Part shown: positions 32,520 through 40,159 of the stretch, in pieces
Numbering within the stretch: the first letter of the stretch is position 1
Layout of the letters: every line of letters starts with the position of its first letter
DNA from: Streptomyces sp. NBC_00539
Lineage (GTDB): Bacteria > Actinomycetota > Actinomycetes > Streptomycetales > Streptomycetaceae
Assembly: GCF_036346105.1 (NCBI RefSeq)
Contig: NZ_CP107811.1
Coordinates: 1,426,001 to 1,490,000 of the forward strand
Direction: 5' to 3'
Length of the DNA: 64,000 bases
The notes under the pieces: generated by a model
Told to the model about the DNA's origin: nothing
Database searches by the model: none
Seen by the model: the letters and a program-made list of their open reading frames with translations, nothing else
Made by a program: the position numbers and the translations under genes

Positions 32520-32900
32520 TCAAAGCTTGACGGCGATCCCGGTGTGCGGCCGCTCGCCCCGCCGCACCAGTGCGGCGGGCAGGTCCACCGCCCAGAACTG
32601 CCAGGTGTACTTGCGCGACATCAGCTTCCGCACCCGCCGCAGCCCCGTCTCGTCCAGCAGCCGCGCCTGCCCCTCCACCGCGACGGCACCCTCCGGCACG
32701 CGTCCGCGCACATCGCAGGCGCTCACCGCGACCCGCCCGTTGTTGCGGATCCGCTTGACCTTCCACGAGTCGCTGCGCGTCCACACGTACAGCTCGCCCC
32801 CGTCGGCCACCGCCCAGACGGGGGTGGCGACGGGGGTGCCGTCCTTGCGGAAGGTGGTGAGGCTGACGTACCGCGCCTTGCCGAGCTCCTCCATCGTCAT
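32520..32900 (-). CDS. PPOX-class F420-dependent oxidoreductase
   Basis: Small split-barrel protein of 126 residues (ATG 32900; ATG 32894 possible). The family pattern is clear: YVSLTTFRKDGTPVATPVWAV, ELYVWTRSDSWKVKRIRNNGRVAVSACD, and VEGQARLLDE. Such proteins bind F420 or heme/biliverdin and reduce diverse acceptors; the substrate is unknown. It lies 46 bp upstream of the TTA-containing hypothetical on the same strand and 51 bp after the XRE regulator stop, so the three could share a transcript. Confidence 0.85.
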   Translation of the reverse strand: MTMEELGKARYVSLTTFRKDGTPVATPVWAVADGGELYVWTRSDSWKVKRIRNNGRVAVSACDVRGRVPEGAVAVEGQARLLDETGLRRVRKLMSRKYTWQFWAVDLPAALVRRGERPHTGIAVKL

Positions 32901-32950
32901 ATCCCGACCCTAGGGGATCGCGGGGACTTCCGTCCCGGGTGCGGCTCCCC

Positions 32951-33202
32951 TCAGGCGGGGACGAAGGCGCAGCGGCGCAGCACCTCGTCCAGGGACAGGC
33001 CGAGCGCCTCGGCGACGGCGGCGACCGTGAAGAAGGCGGGCGTGGGGGCCCGGCCGGTCTCGATCTTGCGGAGGGTCTCGGCGGAGAGTCCGGCGCTGGC
33101 GGCGACCTCGACCATGCTGCGGCCGCCGCGGGCTTCGCGCAGCAGCGCGCCCAGACGTTCGCCGCGCTCGCGCTCTTCGGGGGTGAGGGGGGTACGGACC
33201 AT
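32951..33202 (-). CDS. XRE-family transcriptional regulator divergent from map
   Basis: Protein of 83 residues consisting of a single Cro/CI-type helix-turn-helix: LGALLREARGGRSMVEVAASAGLSAETLRKIETGR (about 17-51), followed by PAFFTVAAVAEALGLSLDEVLRRC. No effector domain is visible, so it should act as a simple DNA-binding repressor or activator, perhaps controlled by its own level. ATG 33202 has GGAGG 3-4 bases upstream. It is 64 bp from the methionine aminopeptidase start in the opposite direction, with a perfect palindrome between them. Confidence 0.88.
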   Translation of the reverse strand: MVRTPLTPEERERGERLGALLREARGGRSMVEVAASAGLSAETLRKIETGRAPTPAFFTVAAVAEALGLSLDEVLRRCAFVPA

Positions 33203-33245
33203 GCCTCCATCCTACCCCGGCCCCCAATAATCATCCCGTTACAGT

Positions 33246-33259
33246 TATACCGGTATAGT
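33246..33259 (+). promoter_or_regulatory. palindromic operator overlapping a -10 box; probable leaderless map promoter
   Basis: TATACCGGTATA (33246-33257) is a perfect 12-bp palindrome. TATAGT (33254-33259) fits a -10 box, which would place transcription initiation at about 33266-33267, exactly at the map ATG. No Shine-Dalgarno sequence precedes that ATG. The palindrome overlaps the -10, as expected for a repressor site, and the divergent XRE protein is the obvious candidate. Confidence 0.6.
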
Positions 33260-33266
33260 TATTGGC

Positions 33267-34034
33267 ATGATGGAACTCAAGACAGATGAATCGATCGACC
33301 GGATGCGCGCCGCGGGGCGGGTCGTCGCCCATGCGCTGGCCGCCGTAAGGGACCGGGCGCAGGTCGGGGTCTGCCTGCTGGAGCTGGACCGGACGGCCCG
33401 CGAGGTGCTCCGCGAGGCGGGTGCGAGCTCGCCCTTCCTGGGCTACCGGCCGCGGTTCGCGCCGGCGCCCTTCCCCGCCGTGGTGTGCACCTCGGTCAAC
33501 GACGCGATCGTGCACGGCGTCCCCGACGGGTACCGGCTGCGCGACGGCGACCTGGTCAGCGTCGACTGCGGGGCGAAGCTCGGAGGCTGGGTCGGCGACG
33601 CAGCGGTCAGCTTCACCGTCGGCCGCGGGCGCCCGGCCGACCTGCGGCTGATCGGGACCGCCGAGGCGGCCCTCGCCGCGGGGATCGCCGCGGCCGTGCC
33701 CGGCAACCGGATCGGGGACATCGCCCATGCGGTTGGCACGGTGTGCCGCTCCGCCGGGTACGGCATCCCCGAAGGCTTCGGCGGCCACGGCATCGGCCGC
33801 AGCATGCACGAGGACCCGGGCGTGCCCAACGAGGGGCCGCCGGGACGCGGCGTGCGGCTGCGCCCCGGCATGGTCCTGGCGATCGAGCCGATGCTGACGT
33901 CGGGCGGCACGGACGACTACTACTGCGACGCTGACGGCTGGACCCTGCGGACCGTCGACGGCAGCCGCGCCGCCCACGCCGAGCACACGGTCGCGATCAC
34001 CGCCGACGGTCCGCGGATCCTCACCGCCCTGTAG
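33267..34034 (+). CDS. map: type I methionine aminopeptidase, regulated copy
   Basis: Protein of 255 residues that removes initiator Met from nascent proteins. The dinuclear metal ligands are in place: Asp in VSVDCGAKLGGWVGDAAVSF (two), His in GGHGIGRSMHEDP, Glu in AIEPML and Glu in HAEHTV. IVHGVPD holds the substrate-binding His. No N-terminal SH3-binding extension. The ATG at 33267 (or 33270) has no ribosome site and lies about where transcription should begin, so it is probably leaderless. Streptomyces usually have more than one map; this one is apart from the ribosomal-protein cluster and paired with its own regulator, so it is likely an accessory, conditional enzyme. Confidence 0.92.
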   Translation: MMELKTDESIDRMRAAGRVVAHALAAVRDRAQVGVCLLELDRTAREVLREAGASSPFLGYRPRFAPAPFPAVVCTSVNDAIVHGVPDGYRLRDGDLVSVDCGAKLGGWVGDAAVSFTVGRGRPADLRLIGTAEAALAAGIAAAVPGNRIGDIAHAVGTVCRSAGYGIPEGFGGHGIGRSMHEDPGVPNEGPPGRGVRLRPGMVLAIEPMLTSGGTDDYYCDADGWTLRTVDGSRAAHAEHTVAITADGPRILTAL

Positions 34035-34045
34035 GTGGCGCGCCG

Positions 34046-35848
34046 TTACGGGTGGCCGTGCGGGTGGACGACCATCGCCGATCCCCCGCCCCGGCGGCTG
34101 GTCTCGGCCGCCGCCAGCCAGCGGCCGTCCGGGAGCCGCTGGACGCCGGTCGCGGCGCCGATCTCCGGGTTCTGCTTGAAGACGTGGCCCAGCGCCTCCA
34201 ACTGGGCGCGGACCGGGCTGCCCCACAGGCCCGGTTCCAGCTCCGTGGTGCTCTGGTTGCGCTGGCTGGCCCGCGGCGCGGCGATCGCGTCGACGAGCGG
34301 CAGGCCCCGGTCCAGGTGCCCGAGGAGGGTCTGGAGCACGGTGGTGATGATGGTGGCGCCACCCGGGGAGCCGACGGCGAGCACCGGGCGACCGTCCTCC
34401 AGCACGATGGTCGGCGACATCGACGAGCGCGGCCGCTTCCCGGGGCCGGGCAGGTTCGGGTCGGGGACGCCGGGGGCGGCGGGGGCGAAGGAGAAGTCGG
34501 TCAGTTCGTTGTTGAGCAGGAAGCCGCGGCCCGGCACGGTGATGGCGCTGCCGCCGGTGGATTCGATGGTCAGGGTGTAGGAGACCACGTTGCCCCAGCG
34601 GTCGGCGACCGTGAGGTGGGTGGTGTTCTCCCCCTCGTACGTGGTGGGCGCCGCCTGGCCGGTGGTGGCGCACGGCGCCGGCTTTCGCGGGTCACCGGGG
34701 GCGAGCGGGCTGGTCAGTGCCCGGTCCGGCGTGATCAGGCAGGCTCGGGTGTCGGCGTAGCGCTGGGAGAGCAGTTCCCGGGTGGGGACCTGCTCGGCGG
34801 CCGGGTCGCCGACCCAGCGGCCCCGGTCGGCGAAGGAGATCCGGGAGGCCTCGATGTAGTGGTGCAGGTACTGCGCCTCGGAGAGCGCGCCGAGGTCGGT
34901 GCCCTCCAGGATGTTCAGCGCCTCGCCGACCGTGGTGCCGCCGGAGGAGGAGGGGGCCATGCTGTAGACGTCCAGGCCCCGGTAGCGCACCTGGGTGGGG
35001 GCCTGCCGCTTGGTCCCGTAGGCCCGCAGGTCCCCGGTGGTCAGGTCGCCGGGGCGGACGTTGCGGGTCGCGGCCGGGCTCACCGGGGGCTTGCGCACGG
35101 CGCGGACGATGTCCTCGGCGAGCGGGCCCCGGTAGAGGGCGCCGGTCCCCTTGCGGCCGAGTTCGGCGTACGTGGCGGCGAGGTCGGGGTTCTTGAAGGT
35201 GGACCCGACCACCGGCAGCGCCCCGCCCGGCAGGAACAGCTTCGCGGTGTCCGGGAAGTCCTTGAAGCGGTCCTGGTTGAGCTCGGTCTGCGCGCGGAAG
35301 GTGGCGTCGACGGTGAAGCCGTCCCGGGCCAGTTTCTCGGCGGGCTGGAGCAGCCGCCCGAGCGGCCGGCTCCCCCAGGCGTCGAGTGCGCTCTTCCAGG
35401 TCGCCGGGGTGCCGGGGACCCCGACGCCGCGGCCGCTGGTCTGGCCCTCGGCGAAGGGGATGGGGACGCCGTTCTCCTGGAACAGGGTGCTGGTCGCGCT
35501 GGCCGGGGCGGTCTCGCGCCCGTCGATGGTCTGCACCCGGTGGGAGGCGGCGTCGTAGTAGACGAAGTAGCCGCCCCCGCCGATCCCGGCGGAGTACGGC
35601 TCGGTGACCCCGAGCGCGGCGGCGGTGGCCACGGCCGCGTCCACGGCGTTGCCGCCCGAGCGCAGCACCTCGATGCCGGCCGCCGAGGCGTCGGCGTCGA
35701 CGCTGGCGACGGCCCCGCCGTAACCGACGGCGACCGGGACCTTCGCGGGGGCGCCGGTCGCCGCGGAGGGCGGGGCGGCCGCGCCGGTGGACACCAGCGC
35801 CCCGGCGAGGGCGACGAGCGCGAACTGACGTGTGGCGGGACGACGCAT
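34046..35848 (-). CDS. ggt: gamma-glutamyltransferase, exported
   Basis: Protein of 600 residues with a Sec signal (RRPATRQFALVALAGALVSTGAAA). It self-cleaves to large and small subunits; the nucleophile is the first Thr of TTHLTV, Thr409, leaving a small subunit of 192 residues. Other conserved blocks are GYGGAVASVDADASAAG, IGGGGYFVYYDA, DGRETAPA, the gamma-glutamyl-binding Arg region, and PGGATIITTVLQ. It transfers or hydrolyses gamma-glutamyl groups of extracellular peptides, for amino-acid recovery. ATG 35848 is preceded by GGAGG. An open frame 22 residues further upstream exists, but the basic signal peptide starts here. Convergent with map (11-bp gap). Confidence 0.95.
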   Translation of the reverse strand: MRRPATRQFALVALAGALVSTGAAAPPSAATGAPAKVPVAVGYGGAVASVDADASAAGIEVLRSGGNAVDAAVATAAALGVTEPYSAGIGGGGYFVYYDAASHRVQTIDGRETAPASATSTLFQENGVPIPFAEGQTSGRGVGVPGTPATWKSALDAWGSRPLGRLLQPAEKLARDGFTVDATFRAQTELNQDRFKDFPDTAKLFLPGGALPVVGSTFKNPDLAATYAELGRKGTGALYRGPLAEDIVRAVRKPPVSPAATRNVRPGDLTTGDLRAYGTKRQAPTQVRYRGLDVYSMAPSSSGGTTVGEALNILEGTDLGALSEAQYLHHYIEASRISFADRGRWVGDPAAEQVPTRELLSQRYADTRACLITPDRALTSPLAPGDPRKPAPCATTGQAAPTTYEGENTTHLTVADRWGNVVSYTLTIESTGGSAITVPGRGFLLNNELTDFSFAPAAPGVPDPNLPGPGKRPRSSMSPTIVLEDGRPVLAVGSPGGATIITTVLQTLLGHLDRGLPLVDAIAAPRASQRNQSTTELEPGLWGSPVRAQLEALGHVFKQNPEIGAATGVQRLPDGRWLAAAETSRRGGGSAMVVHPHGHP

Positions 35849-35961
35849 CCGTACCTCCAGTCGACAGCCCGTCAGATCCCCTGTGACGGGCCCGGTCCGG
35901 CACTTTAGCCCCACGGCACCCCCCGCGTCAGGACCGCGCGGGGCGGGTTACCATCCGCGCC

Positions 35962-36687
35962 ATGAACGACGACGTGCGCAACATCGTGCTCGGGGTGGTG
36001 GCCACCGCCATCAGCGGCGGTTTCGGCTGGTTCTCCCGGACGTACCTGTGGCGCCGCACCCTGCGCCGCAAGCAGGCCTTCTTCGGACTGCCCACCGGCT
36101 CGGACTGCGTGTTCGTGGTCAACCGCCAGATGGGCGGCACGGAGGGGTCGGTGCACCGCAACGACGCCTTCGCGCTGCTGGAGATATCCGCGTTGATCAA
36201 GGACTGCTCTGCCAACCTGCAGATCGTGGCCCACGACACGGCCCGCCAAGGCGTCGGGGAGCGGGCCGAGTTCTGTGTGGGCGGCCCGGTCTCCAACGCG
36301 CGCACGGCCGCGCACCTGGCCTCCATGCTGCCGGGTGTGCAGGTCGACGTCTCCACCGAGGCGGGTCCCGACCGGGGGGCGATCCGGGTCGGTGAGGAGA
36401 TGTTCCGCTGGGACCGGGGCCGGGTGGACCACGTGCTGCTGGCACGGCTGACGACCGGGCCGGGGACGAGGCCGGTGTTCCTGATCTCCGGGCAGACCGC
36501 GATCAGCAACCAGGCGGGCGCGCGGTACCTGGCCCGCCACCACCAAGAGCTGGCCCGCAAGTACGGCAACGACTCCTTCTGCGTGGTGCTGAAGGTGGTC
36601 AACTCGCAGGCCTACGGCCCGGACGTGGTCGAGCTGGCGGCCGACGTCACGCGCGCGGCGCGGACACCCGCAGCGGCAGCCGCGTGA
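35962..36687 (+). CDS. membrane-anchored hypothetical protein
   Basis: 241 residues, family not recognised with confidence. One N-terminal membrane helix (RNIVLGVVATAISGGFGWFS, about 6-25) then RTYLWRRTLRRKQ, which by the positive-inside rule puts the remainder in the cytosol. The soluble part alternates hydrophobic strands and helices (CVFVVNR, NLQIVAHD, AEFCVGGPVSNARTAAHL, HVLLARL, PVFLISGQ, CVVLKVV), as in a Rossmann-like nucleotide-binding fold; the GGPVSN turn after a strand is notable. No catalytic motif. The 3' end overlaps the convergent P450 gene by 41 bp. A signalling or nucleotide-sensing role is only a guess. Confidence 0.7.
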   Translation: MNDDVRNIVLGVVATAISGGFGWFSRTYLWRRTLRRKQAFFGLPTGSDCVFVVNRQMGGTEGSVHRNDAFALLEISALIKDCSANLQIVAHDTARQGVGERAEFCVGGPVSNARTAAHLASMLPGVQVDVSTEAGPDRGAIRVGEEMFRWDRGRVDHVLLARLTTGPGTRPVFLISGQTAISNQAGARYLARHHQELARKYGNDSFCVVLKVVNSQAYGPDVVELAADVTRAARTPAAAAA

Positions 36688-37939
36688 TCCCGTTGATGAA
36701 GTTGGAGACCAACCGCCGCGGCGCACCCGCCTGTTCGGGAGGGGGCATGAGCTCGCGCCACTGCGCGTAGAAGGTGCGCAGTTGCAGCCGGGCGAAGTGG
36801 GCGCCGAGGCAGACGTGCGGGCCGTCACCGAAGGAGACGTGCGGGTTGGGCGACCGGCCGGGGTCGAGGCGTTCGGGTGCGTGGAAGACGCGATCGTCGT
36901 GGTTGGCGGAGGCGTGGAAGACCACGACCTTGTCCCCGGCGCGGATCGGCTGCCCGGCCAGTACGGTGTCGACGGCCGCGGTGCGGCGGAAGCTGAGCAC
37001 CGGCGGGTGGACGCGCAGGAGTTCCTCCACGGCCCGCTCCACGGGCACTTCGCCGCGGGCCAGTCGCCGGTAGGCGTCCGGGGCGCCGGCCAGGGCGAGC
37101 AGGCCGCCGGGCGCGGCGCTGCGCACCGTGTCGTTGCCGGCGACGGTCAGCAGGAAGAAGAACATCTCCAGTTCGCCCGGGCCGAGTTCCGATGCGGCCA
37201 GTGCCGTCATCACGTCTTCGGCGGGGTGCGCCCGCTTGTACGCGGCCAGGTCGCGGGCGTAGGCGAACATCTCGCCGAGCAGGGCCGGTGAGCGCGGGTT
37301 GAGGGGTTTCCCGTCGGGGCCGGGCTGCGGCGCGGGCGCGTCCTCGGGGTCCTGGTAGCCGATGATCCGTACGGTCCAGTCCAGCAGCAGTCCCCGGTCG
37401 GCGGCCGGGACGCCCAGCAGGTCGGTCAGGTTGAGCAGCGCGTACTCGTCGGTGACGGCGGTGACGAGGTCGGCGGCGCCGTCCACGGCCCCGTCGCGGG
37501 CGGCGCACAGCAGGCTGCGGGCGCGGTCGCGCACCCGGGCGGTGAAGGCGTCGACGTGGGCGGGGGTGAAGGCCCGGGCGACGAGCCGGCGCAGCCGCCC
37601 GTGGTCGCCGGCGCCGCGCCGCGGGTCCTGGTTGAGCATGGTGCGCCGCAGGAACGGCAGGTCGGCCGGGTCGGGGTCGCGGATCTGGGTGGCACCGAGC
37701 CAGGAGGAGTACGTGGCGTGGTCGCGCAGGACCCGTACGGTGTCGGCGTGCCGGGTGACGGCCCAGAACCCGGGGCCGGCGGGCCAGCCCAGGACCTCCG
37801 GTTCGGCCTGCCACGCCACCGGGTGACGTGCGCGCAGCAGCCGGTAGCGCTCGTGCGGGATGCCCGCGGCGTAAAGGCGGGGGTCGAAGACGTCGAGGCC
37901 GTCGGGGACGTCGGCGCCGTAGCCGGGGGCGTCGGTCAT
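36647..37939 (-). CDS. cytochrome P450
   Basis: Protein of 430 residues. The heme-ligand loop FGDGPHVCLGAHFARLQ gives Cys377; the I-helix oxygen-activating motif is AGNDT; the K-helix ExxR is in VEELLRVHPP. The C-terminal wording (FHASANHDDRVFHAPERLDPGRSPNPHVSFG) is closest, from memory, to the CYP124/125/142-type alkyl and steroid hydroxylases of actinomycetes rather than to macrolide P450s. No ferredoxin is adjacent. ATG at 37939; reading further upstream to about 38257 is not coding. Divergent from the small DUF1059-like gene with a 132-bp spacer. Confidence 0.92.
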   Translation of the reverse strand: MTDAPGYGADVPDGLDVFDPRLYAAGIPHERYRLLRARHPVAWQAEPEVLGWPAGPGFWAVTRHADTVRVLRDHATYSSWLGATQIRDPDPADLPFLRRTMLNQDPRRGAGDHGRLRRLVARAFTPAHVDAFTARVRDRARSLLCAARDGAVDGAADLVTAVTDEYALLNLTDLLGVPAADRGLLLDWTVRIIGYQDPEDAPAPQPGPDGKPLNPRSPALLGEMFAYARDLAAYKRAHPAEDVMTALAASELGPGELEMFFFLLTVAGNDTVRSAAPGGLLALAGAPDAYRRLARGEVPVERAVEELLRVHPPVLSFRRTAAVDTVLAGQPIRAGDKVVVFHASANHDDRVFHAPERLDPGRSPNPHVSFGDGPHVCLGAHFARLQLRTFYAQWRELMPPPEQAGAPRRLVSNFINGITRLPLRVSAPRA

Positions 37940-38071
37940 GGGGCCACGTTGGCCCCCGTACACCCCTCCCCGCAAGGGGGCACGGGCGGTGGGGGCGGCC
38001 CGGCTTTCCTCCCGGGGGAATGCGGAGGATCGTGGGTGGTGACCGTAGGCATCGCTCCAGGGAGGCGCGTC

Positions 38072-38263
38072 ATGCGCAAGGTCATGGACTGCAGGGAGTA
38101 CCCGAGCGAGATCGGGTGCACCTTGATGATCACGGGTGAGGAAGAGGAAGTCCTCGGCGCAGCTGTCCAGCACGCCGTCGCCGTGCACGGCGAAGAGGAC
38201 ACTCCGGAGTTCCGTACCGCGCTGCGCGGCATGCTGAAGCCGGAGGTGCCCCAGCACGCCTGA
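38072..38263 (+). CDS. small DUF1059-like protein
   Basis: 63 residues, ATG with GGGAGG 7-8 bases upstream. RKVMDCREYPSEIGCTLMITGEEEEVLGAAVQHAVAVHG has the pattern of small DUF1059 proteins: two Cys near the N-terminus, an acidic stretch and a single helix ending in H-x-H-G-like residues. Function unknown; a metal-binding role has not been shown. Monocistronic by position (132 bp from the divergent P450, 36 bp from the convergent MurJ gene). Confidence 0.7.
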   Translation: MRKVMDCREYPSEIGCTLMITGEEEEVLGAAVQHAVAVHGEEDTPEFRTALRGMLKPEVPQHA

Positions 38264-38299
38264 GCCGCCCGGCTCCTGCGGCCCGGACGGGGCCCGTAC

Positions 38300-39964
38300 C
38301 TAGCTCCTGCGGCGCAGTGCCGTCGTCAGGGCGGTGAGTTCCGTCAGGCGCAGAGGCGCTGCCAGGAGGAGGACGACGAGCGCGAGGACCGCGGCCCCGG
38401 CGCCGGTGGCGGCGAACCGGCCGGCTCCCTCGCAGGCGCGGGCGGCGCCGTACCCGGCCGCTGCCGCGGGCAGGCACGCGGCCAGCAGCCGCAGGTGGGT
38501 GCCTGCCGCCGTGGCGGGGCCGCCGGTGAGGTCACGCGTGCGCGGGCCGAGCCGCCGGGCGAGGGCGTACGCGGTGACCGCGGCGCCCGCCGTGAAGGCG
38601 GCCGAGGAGGCGGCGGCCATGCCGGTCACGATCCACCGCACGGGCAGGAGTTCGTAGGCGGCGTAGGAGAGCCCGGCGTTCAGGGCGACGATGACCAGGT
38701 TCAGGAAGAACGGGGTCCGGGTGTCGGAGAGCGCGTAGAACCCGCGCGAGAGGACGTACTGGGCGCAGAAGGCGACCAGGCCGGGGGCGAACGCCACGAG
38801 TATCCCCGCCATCACCTCGGCGTCTGCGGCCCTGACCTCGCCGTACTGGAAGACGCAGGCCGTCAGCCAGGGTGCGAGCGCCGCGAACAGCGCGGCGGCG
38901 GGCACGATCAGGGCGGCGCCGGTGCGCAGGGCGTAGGAGACGTCGCGGCGGACGGCGCCGAGGTCGCCCGAGGCCGCGGCCGCACTCATCCGGGGCATCA
39001 GGGCGGTGACCAGGGAGACGGTGACGATGCCCTGCGGGACGATCCACAGCTGGTAGGCGTTGGTGTAGGCGACGTAGCCGACACCGCCCGCCACCCCGTC
39101 GGCCTCGGCGAGTTTCCCGGCCGTGGTCGAGAGCCGGGTCACGACCCAGTAGGCGAACTGGTTGGAGAGGACCAGCAGGACCAGCCACCCCGCGTTGCGC
39201 AGGGGGCGGGCGAGGCCGCTGCCGCGCCAGTCGAAGCGCGGGCGCCACCGGAAGCCGGCGGAGCGCAGGGACGGGAGCAGGGCGAGGGCCTGGACGACGA
39301 TGCCCGCGGTGGTGCCGATGCCGAAGAGCCGGGTCTCGGCGGAGGTGAAGCCCCTGCCGCCGCTGTGTGAGAGGACGAGGAAGAGCCCGAACACGGCGAT
39401 GACCACGAGGTTGTTGAGGACCGGGGTCCACATCATCGCCCCGAACCTGCCGCGGGCGTTGAGGACTTGCCCGAGCAGGGTGAACAGCCCGTAGAAGAAT
39501 ATCTGCGGGAGGCAGAACCGGGCCAGGGCCACCGTGGAGTCCACCTCGGCCGGCGTGTACGAGGCGGGGGTGTACGCCGAGGTGATCAACGGGGCGGCGA
39601 GGACGGCCGCGGCGCTCAGCGCGAGGAGCGCCGCGGTGCAGGCGGTGAGCAGCCGGTCGGTGTACGCGGCGCCGCCGTCGGGGTGTTCGCGGGCGGCCCT
39701 CATCAGTTCGGGCACGAAGACGGCGTTGAGCGCGCCGCCGATGAGCAGCATGTAGACGATGTTGGGGACGGTGTTGGCGACGGCGTAGCTGTCGCCGCGG
39801 ATCTGGGTGCCGAGGGCCGCGAGGACGACGGCGGAGCGGACGAAGCCGGTGGCCCTGGAGACGATCGAGCCGGCCGCCATCAGTGCGCCGCTGCGCTGTA
39901 CCGACGTCTTGCGCGGTGCGGTGCCCGGGCGTGCCGTGAGCGGCGCCGCTCCCGTGGCCGTCAC
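38300..39964 (-). CDS. murJ: MurJ/MviN-type lipid II flippase homologue
   Basis: Polytopic membrane protein of about 554 residues with the MOP-exporter pattern of MurJ: SGALMAAGSIVSRATGFVRSAVV at the first helix, NTVPNIVYMLLIGGALNAVFVPEL, then about 14 membrane helices in all, including PVLNNLVVIAVFGLFLVL and YVLSRGFYALSDTRTPF. It would translocate lipid-linked peptidoglycan precursor. Streptomyces generally have a larger essential MurJ near the replication origin; this shorter copy lacks a pseudokinase extension and is probably accessory. GTG 39964 is preferred because the first helix then starts about 40 residues in; ATG 40063 would add 33 residues and run into the divergent operator region. 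Confidence 0.82.
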   Translation of the reverse strand: MTATGAAPLTARPGTAPRKTSVQRSGALMAAGSIVSRATGFVRSAVVLAALGTQIRGDSYAVANTVPNIVYMLLIGGALNAVFVPELMRAAREHPDGGAAYTDRLLTACTAALLALSAAAVLAAPLITSAYTPASYTPAEVDSTVALARFCLPQIFFYGLFTLLGQVLNARGRFGAMMWTPVLNNLVVIAVFGLFLVLSHSGGRGFTSAETRLFGIGTTAGIVVQALALLPSLRSAGFRWRPRFDWRGSGLARPLRNAGWLVLLVLSNQFAYWVVTRLSTTAGKLAEADGVAGGVGYVAYTNAYQLWIVPQGIVTVSLVTALMPRMSAAAASGDLGAVRRDVSYALRTGAALIVPAAALFAALAPWLTACVFQYGEVRAADAEVMAGILVAFAPGLVAFCAQYVLSRGFYALSDTRTPFFLNLVIVALNAGLSYAAYELLPVRWIVTGMAAASSAAFTAGAAVTAYALARRLGPRTRDLTGGPATAAGTHLRLLAACLPAAAAGYGAARACEGAGRFAATGAGAAVLALVVLLLAAPLRLTELTALTTALRRRS

Positions 39965-40048
39965 CGGCTGCCCGGGTCGGTAAGTCGGTCCATCGGTGGT
40001 TCCCCCGCTCGGTCGTCGATCGGCACCGAGGGTAACCCGGGCCTGCTG

Positions 40049-40105
40049 TTGACACGAAGTCAATCGTTACCCGTACGTAACTTACCCATGGGTTACCTAC
40101 GGTAA
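40049..40105. promoter_or_regulatory. inverted-repeat-rich divergent region between murJ-like and secreted hydrolase genes
   Basis: Contains TTGACA (40049-40054) oriented towards the hydrolase, an inverted repeat GTTAC/GTAAC (40066-40070 and 40077-40081), a 10-bp perfect palindrome ACCCATGGGT around 40089, and outer arms CTTACC and GGTAAG. The GTTACC word recurs four times in 50 bp. The density suggests binding of a regulator controlling one or both genes. Confidence 0.45.
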
Positions 40106-40159
40106 GCCACTCCCGTTACCGTCGGCACACTTTGTCACCGGCGCACGCGAGGAGCATCG

